From Acidobacteriaceae bacterium (GTDB lineage: Bacteria; Acidobacteriota; Terriglobia; Terriglobales; Acidobacteriaceae): a stretch of 64,000 nt of DNA. The notes under the pieces were generated by a model. It was not told the DNA's origin. It searched no databases and saw only the letters and a list, made by a program, of their open reading frames with translations. A program made the position numbers and the translations under genes. The stretch is from assembly GCA_003134855.1 (NCBI GenBank), contig PLCS01000009.1, positions 18,327 to 82,326 on the forward strand, in the 5' to 3' direction. Positions 51,380 to 59,979 of the stretch are shown one piece after another (within the stretch, counting starts at the first letter, position 1; the number at the start of each line of letters is the position of its first letter).

Positions 51380-52906
51380 ATGACCATCATCCGGCAGGAA
51401 GATTTTGTTGCCAGCGTCGCCGCGGCGTTGCAGTACATCAGCTACTACCACCCGGTGGATTACATTACCAGCCTGGCCAAGGCCTACGAGCGCGAGGAGT
51501 CGCCGGCGGCGCGGGATGCGATTGCGCAGATACTCATCAATAGCCGGATGTGCGCCGAGGGGCACAGGCCCATCTGCCAGGATACGGGAATTGTGACGGC
51601 CTTCCTCAAGGTGGGGATGGATGTGCGCTTTGAGGCGGCTCCCGGCGAGGAGCGCAAGGACATTCAGACATTGGTGGACGAGGGCGTGCGGCGGGCTTAT
51701 CTCGATCCCGACAACAAGCTGCGGGCATCGATTCTGGCTGATCCGGCGGGCAAGCGGACGAACACCAAGGACAATACGCCGGCCTGCGTGCAGGTGGAGC
51801 TGGTGAAGGGCGCGGCTGTTGATGTTGTTGTAGCGGCCAAGGGCGGAGGGTCGGAGGCCAAGGCCAAGTTCATCATGCTGGACCCGTCGGATTCGGTTGT
51901 CGATTGGGTGCTGAAGACGGTGCCGACGATGGGCGCGGGATGGTGTCCCCCGGGGATGCTGGGGATCGGGATTGGCGGCACGGCGGAGAAGGCGATGCTG
52001 CTGGCCAAGCAGTCGCTGATGGACCCGATCGACATTCAGGAGCTGAAGGCGCGGGGAGCGGCGACGCGGGCCGAGGAGTTGCGGCTGGAGCTGTACGACA
52101 AGGTCAACCGGCTGGGGATTGGCGCGCAGGGGCTGGGCGGGCTGACCACCGTGCTGGACGTGAAGGTGCTGGATTATCCGACGCACGCGGCGAATTTGCC
52201 GGTGGCGATGATTCCCAACTGCGCGGCGACGCGGCATGCGCACTTTGTGCTGGACGGGAGCGGGCCGGTGTTTCTGGATCCGCCGAATCTGGATAGCTGG
52301 CCGAAGCTGGAACATGATGTGACAGCCGCGCGAAAGGTGAATCTGGACACGGTGACGCGCGCGGAGGCGGCGACGTGGAAGCCGGGCGAGGTGCTGCTGC
52401 TGACCGGCAAGCTGTTGACAGGCCGCGACGCCGCGCATATCCGCTTGACGGCCATGCTCGACCGGGGCGAGAAGCTGCCGGTGGACTTCCGCGGGCGCTT
52501 CATCTACTACGTGGGACCGGTGGACCCGGTGCGCGAGGAGGTGATGGGGCCGGCGGGACCGACGACGGCGACGCGCATGGACAAGTTCACGCGGCAGATG
52601 CTGGCCGAGACAGGCCTGCTGGGCATGGTGGGCAAGGCTGAGCGCGGGCCGGCGGCGATTGAGGCGATCAAGGAATTCGGCGCGGTCTATTTGATGGCGG
52701 TGGGCGGCGCGGCCTACCTGGTGTCGAAGGCCATTCACGGGGCGCGCGTACTGGCTTTTGCCGACCTGGGGATGGAGGCGATTTATGAGTTCGACGTGCG
52801 CGATATGCCGGTGACGGTCGCGGTGGACTCGCAAGGCACGAGCGTTCACCAGACCGGGCCGGCGGAGTGGCAGCGGCGGATCGCGGGAATTCCGATACTA
52901 CAGTGA
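51380..52906 (+). CDS. fumA: Class I (iron-sulfur) fumarate hydratase
   Basis: 508 residues. Interconverts fumarate and malate in the citric acid cycle. Both halves are fused, as in FumA/FumB. Likely [4Fe-4S] ligands are C66 (GHRPICQDTG), C189 (GAGWCPPGM) and C281 (IPNCAATRH). The C-terminal half has GRDAAHIRLTAML and GPTTATRMD. The oxygen sensitivity typical of this class is a property of the family. Start ATG 51380 behind GAGGGAGCCATC. It stands alone. Confidence 0.95.
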   Translation: MTIIRQEDFVASVAAALQYISYYHPVDYITSLAKAYEREESPAARDAIAQILINSRMCAEGHRPICQDTGIVTAFLKVGMDVRFEAAPGEERKDIQTLVDEGVRRAYLDPDNKLRASILADPAGKRTNTKDNTPACVQVELVKGAAVDVVVAAKGGGSEAKAKFIMLDPSDSVVDWVLKTVPTMGAGWCPPGMLGIGIGGTAEKAMLLAKQSLMDPIDIQELKARGAATRAEELRLELYDKVNRLGIGAQGLGGLTTVLDVKVLDYPTHAANLPVAMIPNCAATRHAHFVLDGSGPVFLDPPNLDSWPKLEHDVTAARKVNLDTVTRAEAATWKPGEVLLLTGKLLTGRDAAHIRLTAMLDRGEKLPVDFRGRFIYYVGPVDPVREEVMGPAGPTTATRMDKFTRQMLAETGLLGMVGKAERGPAAIEAIKEFGAVYLMAVGGAAYLVSKAIHGARVLAFADLGMEAIYEFDVRDMPVTVAVDSQGTSVHQTGPAEWQRRIAGIPILQ

Positions 52907-52953
52907 AGAAGTGAAGAAGTGAATGAGTGAAGAAGTGATCGAGTGGTCAGGGA

Positions 52954-53160
52954 TTAGCGGCTGGGTTGGTGGAGCGTTTCGTGGGCTGAGAGGGAACGCG
53001 CTTGCGGAGGAATGGCGGTGAGTCCTTCGTGCCTCGGAGGCATGGGACTCCAGGTAGCGTATCCGTACTCGTATGCGGTGTTGGAGGCGGCTTGGGAGCG
53101 CTCGGCGGCTTGACGCAGCGCGGAGCTCTGCTGGGCGTTGGATGTGTCGGGAAACATCAT
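52954..53160 (-). CDS. Small hypothetical protein
   Basis: 68 residues, beginning MMFPDTSNAQQSSALRQAAE, with GAGGGG seven bases before the ATG. Gln/Ser/Ala-rich first half, then proline-rich. No signal or known motif. It is the only reasonable frame between fumarase and aroK and may be real. Confidence 0.4.
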   Translation of the reverse strand: MMFPDTSNAQQSSALRQAAERSQAASNTAYEYGYATWSPMPPRHEGLTAIPPQARSLSAHETLHQPSR

Positions 53161-53214
53161 GGTGCACCCCTCGTTCGTAACCGATACTGAACCGGAGATG
53201 CACTCTGTGTCAGG

Positions 53215-53781
53215 TTAATCTTGCTCAGTCTTTCCTTTTATTCGTCCCGATGCGGACAAAACGCGATCCACGACCTCTTCCGGGACAAGCGCATCGACGG
53301 GGATGGATACGTGTGCCGTGCGATACAGCGGCAGGCGGCGCTGATAGCGGGCGGCGAGGTTGGCCTGGTCGGCGAGGATGGGGCGGGTCTGCTCGGTTCC
53401 CTGGCAGCGAGTGAGCGTCGTGGCTAACTCCACTTCGAGATGCACCAGCAGCGTGCCGGGGGTGGTGAGCAGCAGCGCGCGGGTAGCTTCGTGCTCGATT
53501 GCCCCGCCGCCGAGGGCCAGGACCAGAGAGTCGCCGGCGGCCAGGCGCGCGATGGTCTCCTGCTCCTGCTTGCGGAAGGCTGCCTCGCCGTGGCGGGCGA
53601 AGATTTCGGCGATGGTTGTTCCGGCCTCGGCCTCGATCACGTCGTCCACGTCGAGGAAGCTCCAGCCCAGGCGAGCGGCGATGAGCGGGCCGACGGTGGA
53701 CTTGCCCGAGCCCATGAAGCCGGTGAGGACAATGCGGCGGGGCGAGACGGTCTGGCCTTCGGTTTGGTTTTCAGTAGTCAT
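53215..53781 (-). CDS. aroK: Shikimate kinase
   Basis: 188 residues. Phosphorylates shikimate at O3 in chorismate synthesis. Walker A GFMGSGKST (21-29), shikimate-binding D in FLDVDDVIE, R in AAFRKQE, and GGGAIEHEATR; the lid region RPILAD is present. ATG 53781; no other aro gene adjoins. Confidence 0.94.
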   Translation of the reverse strand: MTTENQTEGQTVSPRRIVLTGFMGSGKSTVGPLIAARLGWSFLDVDDVIEAEAGTTIAEIFARHGEAAFRKQEQETIARLAAGDSLVLALGGGAIEHEATRALLLTTPGTLLVHLEVELATTLTRCQGTEQTRPILADQANLAARYQRRLPLYRTAHVSIPVDALVPEEVVDRVLSASGRIKGKTEQD

Positions 53782-53856
53782 AGGAGCTTCTTACTGCTTG
53801 TTAGACTGCATTCTCTCTTTTTAGTATAAGGAATCAAAGATCCGGAGCGCATTCGC

Positions 53857-54291
53857 TCAGCCCAGCGCGATCACCACGGCACCGGCAGTGATGAGGAGGC
53901 CGCCGATTAGGGTTGGGGCGGTGAGTTTTTCGCCGAGCAGCAGCCAGGCAAAGACGATGACCAGGGGGACGCTGAGCTTGTCCAGCGGGGCTACGCGCGA
54001 GGCTGGGCCGAGTTGCAGGGCGCGGAAATAACAGATCCAGGAGAGGCCGGTGGCCAGGCCGCTGAGCGCGAGAAAAAGGCAGGTGCGGCGGTCGAGCGCG
54101 TGGATTTCCGCCAAGCCGCCTCCGCCCGGCTTGGCGAGCACGAAGACGATGCCCCAGGCAAAGAGCAGCACCACGGTGGTGCGCAGCGCCATGGCCAGGT
54201 TCGAGTCCACATGCGCCACGCCCACCTTGGCCAGCAGGGCGGTGGCGGCGGCAAAGACGGCTGAGAGCAGTGCCCATCCAATCCAGCTCAT
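53857..54291 (-). CDS. Half-size EamA/DMT-family membrane protein
   Basis: 144 residues from ATG 54291, with five hydrophobic segments and a single EamA repeat (final motif VPLVIVFAWLLLGEKLTAPT). Full transporters have two repeats, so this one probably works as a dimer, as proposed for the short members. The substrate is unknown. The start has no clear ribosome binding site. Confidence 0.82.
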   Translation of the reverse strand: MSWIGWALLSAVFAAATALLAKVGVAHVDSNLAMALRTTVVLLFAWGIVFVLAKPGGGGLAEIHALDRRTCLFLALSGLATGLSWICYFRALQLGPASRVAPLDKLSVPLVIVFAWLLLGEKLTAPTLIGGLLITAGAVVIALG

Positions 54292-54360
54292 GAGGAATAT
54301 GGTACGCCGCACGGCCACCTGCGGTGGGGCAGACGCCTTCGGCAAGCGAGTTGAGGTTCA

Positions 54361-54500
54361 TGGTCACCCACGTTAGGCGCAAAAACAAAGACGTGCCGAA
54401 GGTGGGGGACTCATATTCCATGCAAAGGATAGGACACCCGGGCATCCTGGTTTCCCACCCATGCGCCAGAAAAACGGCGCATGGATGGGGCACGGAGCTT
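54361..54500. repeat. Palindromic repeats ending in GGGGCAC
   Basis: TCCCACCCATGCGCCAGAAA then ACGGCGCATGGATGGGGCAC (54452-54495) is a hairpin of the same family as 55615-55722. A looser relative (CACCCACGTTAGGCGC ... GTGGGGG) is at 54365-54408. Also 54657-54685 repeats AGTTAGCGAGTTAGCGG, related to the 9-mer arrays. No gene in 54292-54725. Confidence 0.65.
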
Positions 54501-54725
54501 TTTTGGCTTGTTAATTTCCGTCCGTAACATGCCGTCGCGGGTCGGGCTGCACCCGATGAAAAATACCGATTGAGAGTTAGGACTCTTCCATCCTTTCGGC
54601 AAATCCCGCGAGGACTGGTTTATCATTTCGCAGATTAGCCATCGCTTCGCGATGATAGCAAGTTAGCGAGTTAGCGGATTCATTGCTGGCGTAACTTGCA
54701 GCGGGCCGGAGACACCGGCAGGCTC

Positions 54726-54731
54726 TACACT
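54726..54731 (+). promoter_or_regulatory. TACACT -10 element seven bases before the methyltransferase start
   Basis: TACACT ends seven bases before ATG 54739, again compatible with a leaderless message. No -35 at proper spacing. Confidence 0.35.
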
Positions 54732-54738
54732 GAGATTC

Positions 54739-55578
54739 ATGGAGACAGGCATGGCCAGCAAGACCGCACTGGGCGTGGCGATACGGCGCGCGGCGCACCA
54801 GTTGGTGGATCGGCCGCCGGTGCTGGACGATCCGATTGCGGTGCGGCTGGTTGGATCGGGCTATCGAGGAAAGATGGGGCGCGCCTCGCACCAGGTTGGG
54901 CGGGACTTTCGAGCCTTCATGGCGGTGCGCAGCAGGTATGTGGAAGACCAACTGGCCGAGTTCGTGGCGCGGGGCGGCTCGCAGTACGTGGTTCTGGGCG
55001 CGGGGCTGGACACGTTTGCCTATCGCAATCCGTACCCTGGGCTGCGCGTCTTCGAGGTGGACTTTCCCGCCACACAGCAGGGCAAGCGAGCGATGCTGGC
55101 CGACGCCGCAATCGCCGTGCCCGGCAATCTGACCTTTGTGCCGCTGGACCTGGAGCATCACACGCTGGTGGAGGACCTGGCCGCGGCGGGCTTTGATGCT
55201 CAGCGGTCCGCGTTCTTCGGCTGGCTGGGGGTGATTCCCTACCTGCCGCTGGAGACCTTTCGCGCCACGCTGGGCACGATTGCCCGACTGCCTGCCGGCA
55301 GCGGCGTGGGCTTCGATTACGCGCTTGCGCCGGAGACGCTCAGCGCGGCGGGGCGCACGGCCTTCGACGCACTGGCAGGGCGCGTGGCCGCCGCCGGAGA
55401 GCCTTTCCAGCTCTTCTTCACGCCGGAGGAGCTGGAGCGGGAACTGCGCCGGGCGGGATTTCAGCGCTTCGAGCAGTTGGATTACCGGCAGCTCAACGAA
55501 CGCTACTTCAAGGATCGCGTTGACGGGTTGAAGCTGTCGGCTGTCGGGCTGGAGATGCTGGCGACCGCGTGGGTTTGA
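54739..55578 (+). CDS. SAM-dependent methyltransferase of the LCM/PPM (TIGR00027) family
   Basis: 279 residues. The SAM site is YVVLGAGLDTFAYRN (about 82-96); the acidic VFEVDFPATQQGKR and FGWLGVIPYLPLETF segments are typical of the leucine carboxyl methyltransferase-like group. Members in soil bacteria methylate small molecules or polyketide-type acids; the acceptor here is unknown. Confidence 0.88.
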   Translation: METGMASKTALGVAIRRAAHQLVDRPPVLDDPIAVRLVGSGYRGKMGRASHQVGRDFRAFMAVRSRYVEDQLAEFVARGGSQYVVLGAGLDTFAYRNPYPGLRVFEVDFPATQQGKRAMLADAAIAVPGNLTFVPLDLEHHTLVEDLAAAGFDAQRSAFFGWLGVIPYLPLETFRATLGTIARLPAGSGVGFDYALAPETLSAAGRTAFDALAGRVAAAGEPFQLFFTPEELERELRRAGFQRFEQLDYRQLNERYFKDRVDGLKLSAVGLEMLATAWV

Positions 55579-55611
55579 GTGGGGCCTTTGTTGAGAGCAG
55601 CAGGTTGAGGG

Positions 55612-55725
55612 TCGTGGTATCCCACCCATTCCGCAAAGTACGCGAAATGGATGGGGCACGGGGGATGTGTGGTATCCCACCCATTTCGCAAAGTACGCGA
55701 AATGGATGGGGCACCCAGCTGCATG
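55612..55725. repeat. Two tandem palindromes ending in GGGGCACC
   Basis: Two copies of TCCCACCCATTTCGC-AAAGTAC-GCGAAATGGATGGGGCAC (with one base change) start at 55619 and 55676, same orientation, 57 bases apart. The family also occurs at 54452. BIME-like arrangement. Confidence 0.85.
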
Positions 55726-55751
55726 GGTGTAGTGGCGCGATAAAATAAGTC

Positions 55752-56267
55752 ATGCGCCTGTTTGCCCTTGCCCTGATCACTCTTGCCTTGCTCGCGCTCT
55801 GCGGCTGCGGCTACCACGCGCTGGGCGCGGCCACCCATTTGCCGCCGGATGTGAAGACGCTGGCCGTGCCGGTCTTTGCCACCAAGACGGAGGCCTACCA
55901 CACCGAGACGGTGATGACACAGGCGGTGATCCGCGAGTTTGCCACGCGCACCCGGCTGCGGGTGACGCCAGATGAGGACGCCGACGCCGTGCTGCATGGA
56001 ACGATTCTCAAAGAGACGGTTGAGCCGCTCACCTACAACTCCCAGACGCAGCAGTCGTCCAGCTTTCTGATTACTGTCGTGGTCTCCGTCACGCTCAATG
56101 GCCGGGACGGCAAGGTGCTGTACGAGAACAAGAACTACGTCTACCGCCAGCAGTACCAGTCCACCACCAACCTGTCCAGTTTCTTCGAGGAGAGTCCGGC
56201 GGCGGTGGAGCGGCTCTCGCGGGAGCTGGCGCGGCAGCTTGTGGCCGATGTGCTGGAAGGGTTTTAA
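55752..56267 (+). CDS. lptE: LPS-assembly lipoprotein LptE
   Basis: 171 residues. With LptD it places lipopolysaccharide into the outer membrane. Lipoprotein signal with lipidated Cys probably at 19 (LLALCGCGYHALG). The family string VKTLAVPVFATKTEAYHTET and the beta-rich end YQSTTNLSSFFEESPAAVER match the LptE (RlpB) pattern. A TAAAAT hexamer ends five bases before the start. It precedes holA, as in many bacteria. It shows the organism has an LPS-type outer membrane. Confidence 0.9.
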   Translation: MRLFALALITLALLALCGCGYHALGAATHLPPDVKTLAVPVFATKTEAYHTETVMTQAVIREFATRTRLRVTPDEDADAVLHGTILKETVEPLTYNSQTQQSSSFLITVVVSVTLNGRDGKVLYENKNYVYRQQYQSTTNLSSFFEESPAAVERLSRELARQLVADVLEGF

Positions 56268-56306
56268 GGTCAGGGGTCAGGGATCAGGGGTCAGGGATCA
56301 GTGGCC
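56268..56306. repeat. Heptameric tandem repeat AGGGGTC/AGGGATC (4 copies)
   Basis: Alternating AGGGGTC and AGGGATC directly after the lptE stop codon, as after proC and the second MmyA-like gene. Confidence 0.88.
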
Positions 56307-56392
56307 GGGCGGATTAATGCTGGCATTAGTGCGGCGGGAAAGATATTCTGGAGGCGCATGATCGAGGCAAATCATTGCCGGAGATCGAAGCG

Positions 56393-57559
56393 ATGAGCGG
56401 GGCGCGCTGGGGCGCTGGATTTACCGCGACGGGCCGCTTTGTGGCGGAGATTGAGGCCGCGGCTGCCGGCAAGGGCGAGCTGAAGCCCGGCTACGTGCTG
56501 GCGGGCGATGAGAGCTTCCTACTGGATCGCTGCCGCGCCGCGGTGCTGAAGGCCTTTGTGCCGGAGGAGCTGCGGGATTTCTGCCTCTCCGATATGGACC
56601 TGAGCAGCGCTTCGATCTTCGAGGTGCTGGACCGCGCGCAAAGTCCCTCGCTGATGGCGCCCTTCCAGGCAGTTTTCGTGCGCAATGTGAAGCAGCTTTA
56701 TACGCGCGGGGCAAAGAAGGATGAGTTTGCCGCGCTGGAGCGCTACTTTCGCTCGCCGAATCCGCAGGCGCTCATTCTATTTGTCGCCGACTTCGTGCGC
56801 ATTCCCTGCGACCTGCGGCGCATGGAGATGGACGACAAGAACCGCTTCGAGCGGCTCACAGAAACGCTGGGCCAGCACTGCGGCATGGTGGAGCTGGCGC
56901 GCGTGAACGAGGACGACGCTATGCGCTGGGTTGCAGCCACCGCGCAGGAGGCCGGGACGCGCGTGGACGCCGACGCGGCGCGCGAACTGGTGGACGCGCT
57001 GGGCGCGGATATGATGATGATCTCCTCCGAGCTGGAAAAGCTGCTGCTCTATACGCTGGGGCGCGGGCGGATTACGCTGGGCGACGTTGAGACGATGGTG
57101 CTGTCTGCCAAGCAGCGCTCGCTGTATGAGCTGACCGACGCCATCAGCGCGCGCGACCGTGCGAAGGCGCTGGCGCTGCTGCAAGGACTGCTGAACAGCT
57201 CCGACGCCGGCGAGGACGCGGCCATCGGCCACCTGTATATGCTGGCCAAGACCTTCCGGCAGATGCTGGTGATTCTGGAAAAGAATGTACGCGACTCGCG
57301 CGCCATCTGGCAGGCTTTGTGGCAGGGCTTCAGAATGCCGCCCTTTGCCGCCGAAGATCTGATTCGCCAGGCGCGGCGCTTCAAGAGCCGCCGCGGGCTG
57401 ACGCGGGCGCTGCGGCTGATTGCCCGCGCGGATCTGGAGCTGCGCTCCTCGCCGCCTGACAAGCGGCTGGTGCTGGAGCGGCTGGTCTACGAACTGGCCT
57501 CGGAGCCGAAGCCGGCTTCGGGGATCTTCGCATCCGATCAGCTTTCCTTCGAGGGGTAA
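56393..57559 (+). CDS. holA: DNA polymerase III delta subunit
   Basis: 388 residues from ATG 56393 (GGAGATCG upstream; a TTG at 56375 is the alternative). Clamp-loader subunit that opens the sliding clamp. YVLAGDESFLLDRCRAAVL near the N-terminus, ELEKLLLYTLGRGRITLGDV and SLYELTDAISARDRAKALAL in the middle and FKSRRGLTRALRLIARADLE near the end follow the HolA pattern. Confidence 0.92.
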   Translation: MSGARWGAGFTATGRFVAEIEAAAAGKGELKPGYVLAGDESFLLDRCRAAVLKAFVPEELRDFCLSDMDLSSASIFEVLDRAQSPSLMAPFQAVFVRNVKQLYTRGAKKDEFAALERYFRSPNPQALILFVADFVRIPCDLRRMEMDDKNRFERLTETLGQHCGMVELARVNEDDAMRWVAATAQEAGTRVDADAARELVDALGADMMMISSELEKLLLYTLGRGRITLGDVETMVLSAKQRSLYELTDAISARDRAKALALLQGLLNSSDAGEDAAIGHLYMLAKTFRQMLVILEKNVRDSRAIWQALWQGFRMPPFAAEDLIRQARRFKSRRGLTRALRLIARADLELRSSPPDKRLVLERLVYELASEPKPASGIFASDQLSFEG

Positions 57560-57604
57560 TCCGGCGGACAGTTCGGGGTGCGTCCGGTGCATCGCCTGGA
57601 ATGC

Positions 57605-57835
57605 CGATCTATTGATCCGGGAGAACCCCCGGCTTTGCCGGGGAGGCAGTAGAAGTTTGACATTTGCAGGTTTCGTTCCCGGATTGTGTTTTTACCTTCT
57701 TCTCGTAAAAATGTTAGAAAGGCGCGAAGCATGAGCGCCGTCCCTATGGGACTCCGGATGAATTATTGGTTTCGCCAACCCCACGCTGAAGCGCGGGGCT
57801 AACAACCATTGCGCCTTCGGCGCAGACGATGGGCT
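57605..57835 (+). repeat. Hairpin CCCCCGGCTTTGCCGGGG and three-palindrome repeat, copy 3
   Basis: CCCCCGGCTTTGCCGGGG at 57626-57643 is followed by a T-rich tract. Then 57733-57835 repeats the three-palindrome unit at 28972-29080 (CGTCCCTATGGGACTCCGG, CCCACGCTGAAGCGCGGGG, TGCGCCTTCGGCGCA). The gap 57560-57884 has no gene. Confidence 0.82.
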
Positions 57836-57884
57836 GCTGCTGGCATGGATAGCTCTAACAATACTCGAGACGAATTCCCGGCCT

Positions 57885-58862
57885 TTATTCCAGCAGGATG
57901 GCAGGTTCAGGCTCGTGGCCGCGGGTGGTCAGGGTCACGGCCGCCGCCAGGATGAGGCCTCCACCGACCCAGGCGAAGACGCCCAGGTGCTCGCCGAGCA
58001 GTTGCACGCCCAGCCAGGAGCCGAGGGCCGGCTCGATGTTCAGAAAGACTCCGGCGCGCGAGGCGGGCACGTGATGGATGCCCCAGTTCCACAGGAGCGT
58101 GGTAACGGCCGTGCAGAGCAGGCCGCTGAAGGCCAGCGCGCCCCAGGCCGTCAAGCTGATGGCGGCGAAGGGCGGCGGCGCAACCCGTGCGTGGGTCAGT
58201 GGACTCAACAGCCAGGGGCCAAGCACCCAGGGAAGCAGCATGGCGGCGCCGACGAGGATAGTGTAGGCCGATACGACCGAGGGACTGTGCGTGAGCATCA
58301 GCTTCTTGCTGAGCAGAATCCAGGCCAGCGCGGCCAGCAGCGAGACCAGCACCAGCAGGTCGCCCGCCAGAGAGGGCTGGCCGCGGGTGTGCGCGCCGTG
58401 GCTGCCGCCCATGGTCAGCAGCGCCGCGCCGATCGTCGAGCCGCAGAGAGCCATCCAGCCGATGCGGTCCAGCCGTTCCTCTTTGGACCCCTTGGGGGCA
58501 AAGAGCGTGGCGGCAACGCCCAGCATCACCGGCATGGCGCCCACCATCAGCGAGGCGTGACTCACCGTGGTGCGCGCCAGTCCGCTGAACTGGATGAGGC
58601 ACGAGATGGGAATCCCGAAGGCGGCGGAGAGCAGCAGCGTGCGCAGTTCCGCGCCGGAAAAGCGCCAGCGGCAGACCAGCGCCACCGGCAGCACGCCCAG
58701 GCAGGCAAAGAGGATGCGATAGAGCACCATGTACTCGACGCTCATCTCGTTGAGCGCCAGGCGGCTGAAGTAGAAGCCCGTGCCCCACAGGCAGCCGGCG
58801 ACGAAGCAAGCGCCGTAGCCCAGAAAAGCGAGGCGCGGAGAGGTTTTCAGATTCGTTTCCAT
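57885..58862 (-). CDS. EamA/DMT-family transporter
   Basis: 325 residues with ten hydrophobic helices and two EamA repeats (ACFVAGCLWGTGFYFSRLAL and AISLTAWGALAFSGLLCTAV). Probably exports a metabolite such as an amino acid; no substrate can be named. The stretch 58863-59070 upstream is non-coding. Confidence 0.9.
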   Translation of the reverse strand: METNLKTSPRLAFLGYGACFVAGCLWGTGFYFSRLALNEMSVEYMVLYRILFACLGVLPVALVCRWRFSGAELRTLLLSAAFGIPISCLIQFSGLARTTVSHASLMVGAMPVMLGVAATLFAPKGSKEERLDRIGWMALCGSTIGAALLTMGGSHGAHTRGQPSLAGDLLVLVSLLAALAWILLSKKLMLTHSPSVVSAYTILVGAAMLLPWVLGPWLLSPLTHARVAPPPFAAISLTAWGALAFSGLLCTAVTTLLWNWGIHHVPASRAGVFLNIEPALGSWLGVQLLGEHLGVFAWVGGGLILAAAVTLTTRGHEPEPAILLE

Positions 58863-58894
58863 TCCTCTTTAACTGTCGCACACGGGCGGACATT

Positions 58895-58917
58895 GCCGTA
58901 TCACTGCCCAAAACCGG
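58895..58917 (+). repeat. 23-base direct repeat left of the Crp/Fnr pair
   Basis: GCCGTATCACTGCCCAAAACCGG, 21 of 23 bases identical to 60693-60715. Together they flank a ~1.8-kb block holding two Crp/Fnr genes. Confidence 0.75.
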
Positions 58918-59070
58918 GAGTGGCGCAGTCTCCGAGCAGCCGGCCAACGGGCCGGAATTCGCAAAGAAGAAGCGCGAGAACTCCTCATTGAGCGCATCGG
59001 GATGTTTGCGTCAAGTGTGTCCTCCGGCGTTGCTTGCCCACGTGGAGGAACCGGCAGCGCCGAAGCCGCC

Positions 59071-59787
59071 TTAGTCGCGAGTGTCCGGCTTTGATCGAAT
59101 ACGCGGGGTGGTCGAACCAGCAGGCCTCTCGGGATTCCGCTCGGTGAATTGATCGTGCAGAACCACATTGAGCAGCGACTTGTGGACCCGGATGCGGCCG
59201 TTGTATTCGATGAGGCCGAGTCTGCGAAAGCGATTCATGAAGAAGCTGACGCGGGAGCGGGTGGTGCCGATCATCTCGGCCAGGGTTTCCTGCGTGATGG
59301 GGGGAAGAAAGTGTTCCGATTCGCCCGGTTCACCGAATTCTGCCATCAACAGTAGAATCCTCGCTAAACGCCTTTCGCTGGAGTTGAAAAGTTGATCGAC
59401 AAGATCGGCCTGGGCTCGCATACTGCGGACCAGCAGGAATTTCAAGTACATTTCGGAGAGAGAGTGCTCCTGGTGCATCATGCGGATCATCTCTTCTCTC
59501 TCTATCTTGAGCGCTGTACAGGCGGTAATGGCGCTGGCCGTGGCCATGTGCAGCGCGCCCACGCTGGCCAGCGATTCCTCGCCAACGAATTCCCCGGCGG
59601 GGATAAGCGCGATGGTGGCCTCCTTGCCTTCATGCGAAACGACGGTAAGTTTTGCGCGGCCTGTCTGAAGATAGAAGATGGAGTCAGCCACGCCGCCCTG
59701 CGAAAAGAAAGCTTGCTTGGGCTTCAATTGGACGATTCGTCGTCCTATTCCTGCCGTTGCCAGAAAGGCGGCGAGGTCAAAGGTCAT
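59071..59787 (-). CDS. Crp/Fnr-family transcription regulator (first)
   Basis: 238 residues from ATG 59787 (GAGGTGAG upstream; a GTG three codons earlier is possible). N-terminal cyclic-nucleotide-like domain with PAGEFVGEESLAS, long dimer helix, and a C-terminal winged helix with TQETLAEMIGTTRSRVSFFM as recognition helix (about 170-190). No Fe-S cysteines of Fnr type are present. It is divergent from the second Crp/Fnr gene, with a palindromic operator between them. Confidence 0.88.
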   Translation of the reverse strand: MTFDLAAFLATAGIGRRIVQLKPKQAFFSQGGVADSIFYLQTGRAKLTVVSHEGKEATIALIPAGEFVGEESLASVGALHMATASAITACTALKIEREEMIRMMHQEHSLSEMYLKFLLVRSMRAQADLVDQLFNSSERRLARILLLMAEFGEPGESEHFLPPITQETLAEMIGTTRSRVSFFMNRFRRLGLIEYNGRIRVHKSLLNVVLHDQFTERNPERPAGSTTPRIRSKPDTRD

Positions 59788-59871
59788 GCTTCTCACCTCG
59801 GAAGTAAATCTAACTGTCCCATATAAATTTTACTCGCTTCGCGTTGCAAACTCTGTACTGTTTCTTACGTA

Positions 59872-59889
59872 TACAAAACAATCTTTGTA
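59872..59889. promoter_or_regulatory. Palindrome TACAAA-N6-TTTGTA between divergent Crp/Fnr genes
   Basis: A perfect six-base inverted repeat with six-base spacer, the geometry of a Crp/Fnr-type operator, in the AT-rich gap between the two genes. It lies about 90 bases from each start codon and could serve either protein. Confidence 0.5.
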
Positions 59890-59979
59890 CGGTACCTGAC
59901 ATAACTCGAACTTTTTCAGGCATCATGAGCTTTGCGCATACTGATTTATGATAGGGTTTTCTTTGAAAGTGAGGATTCC

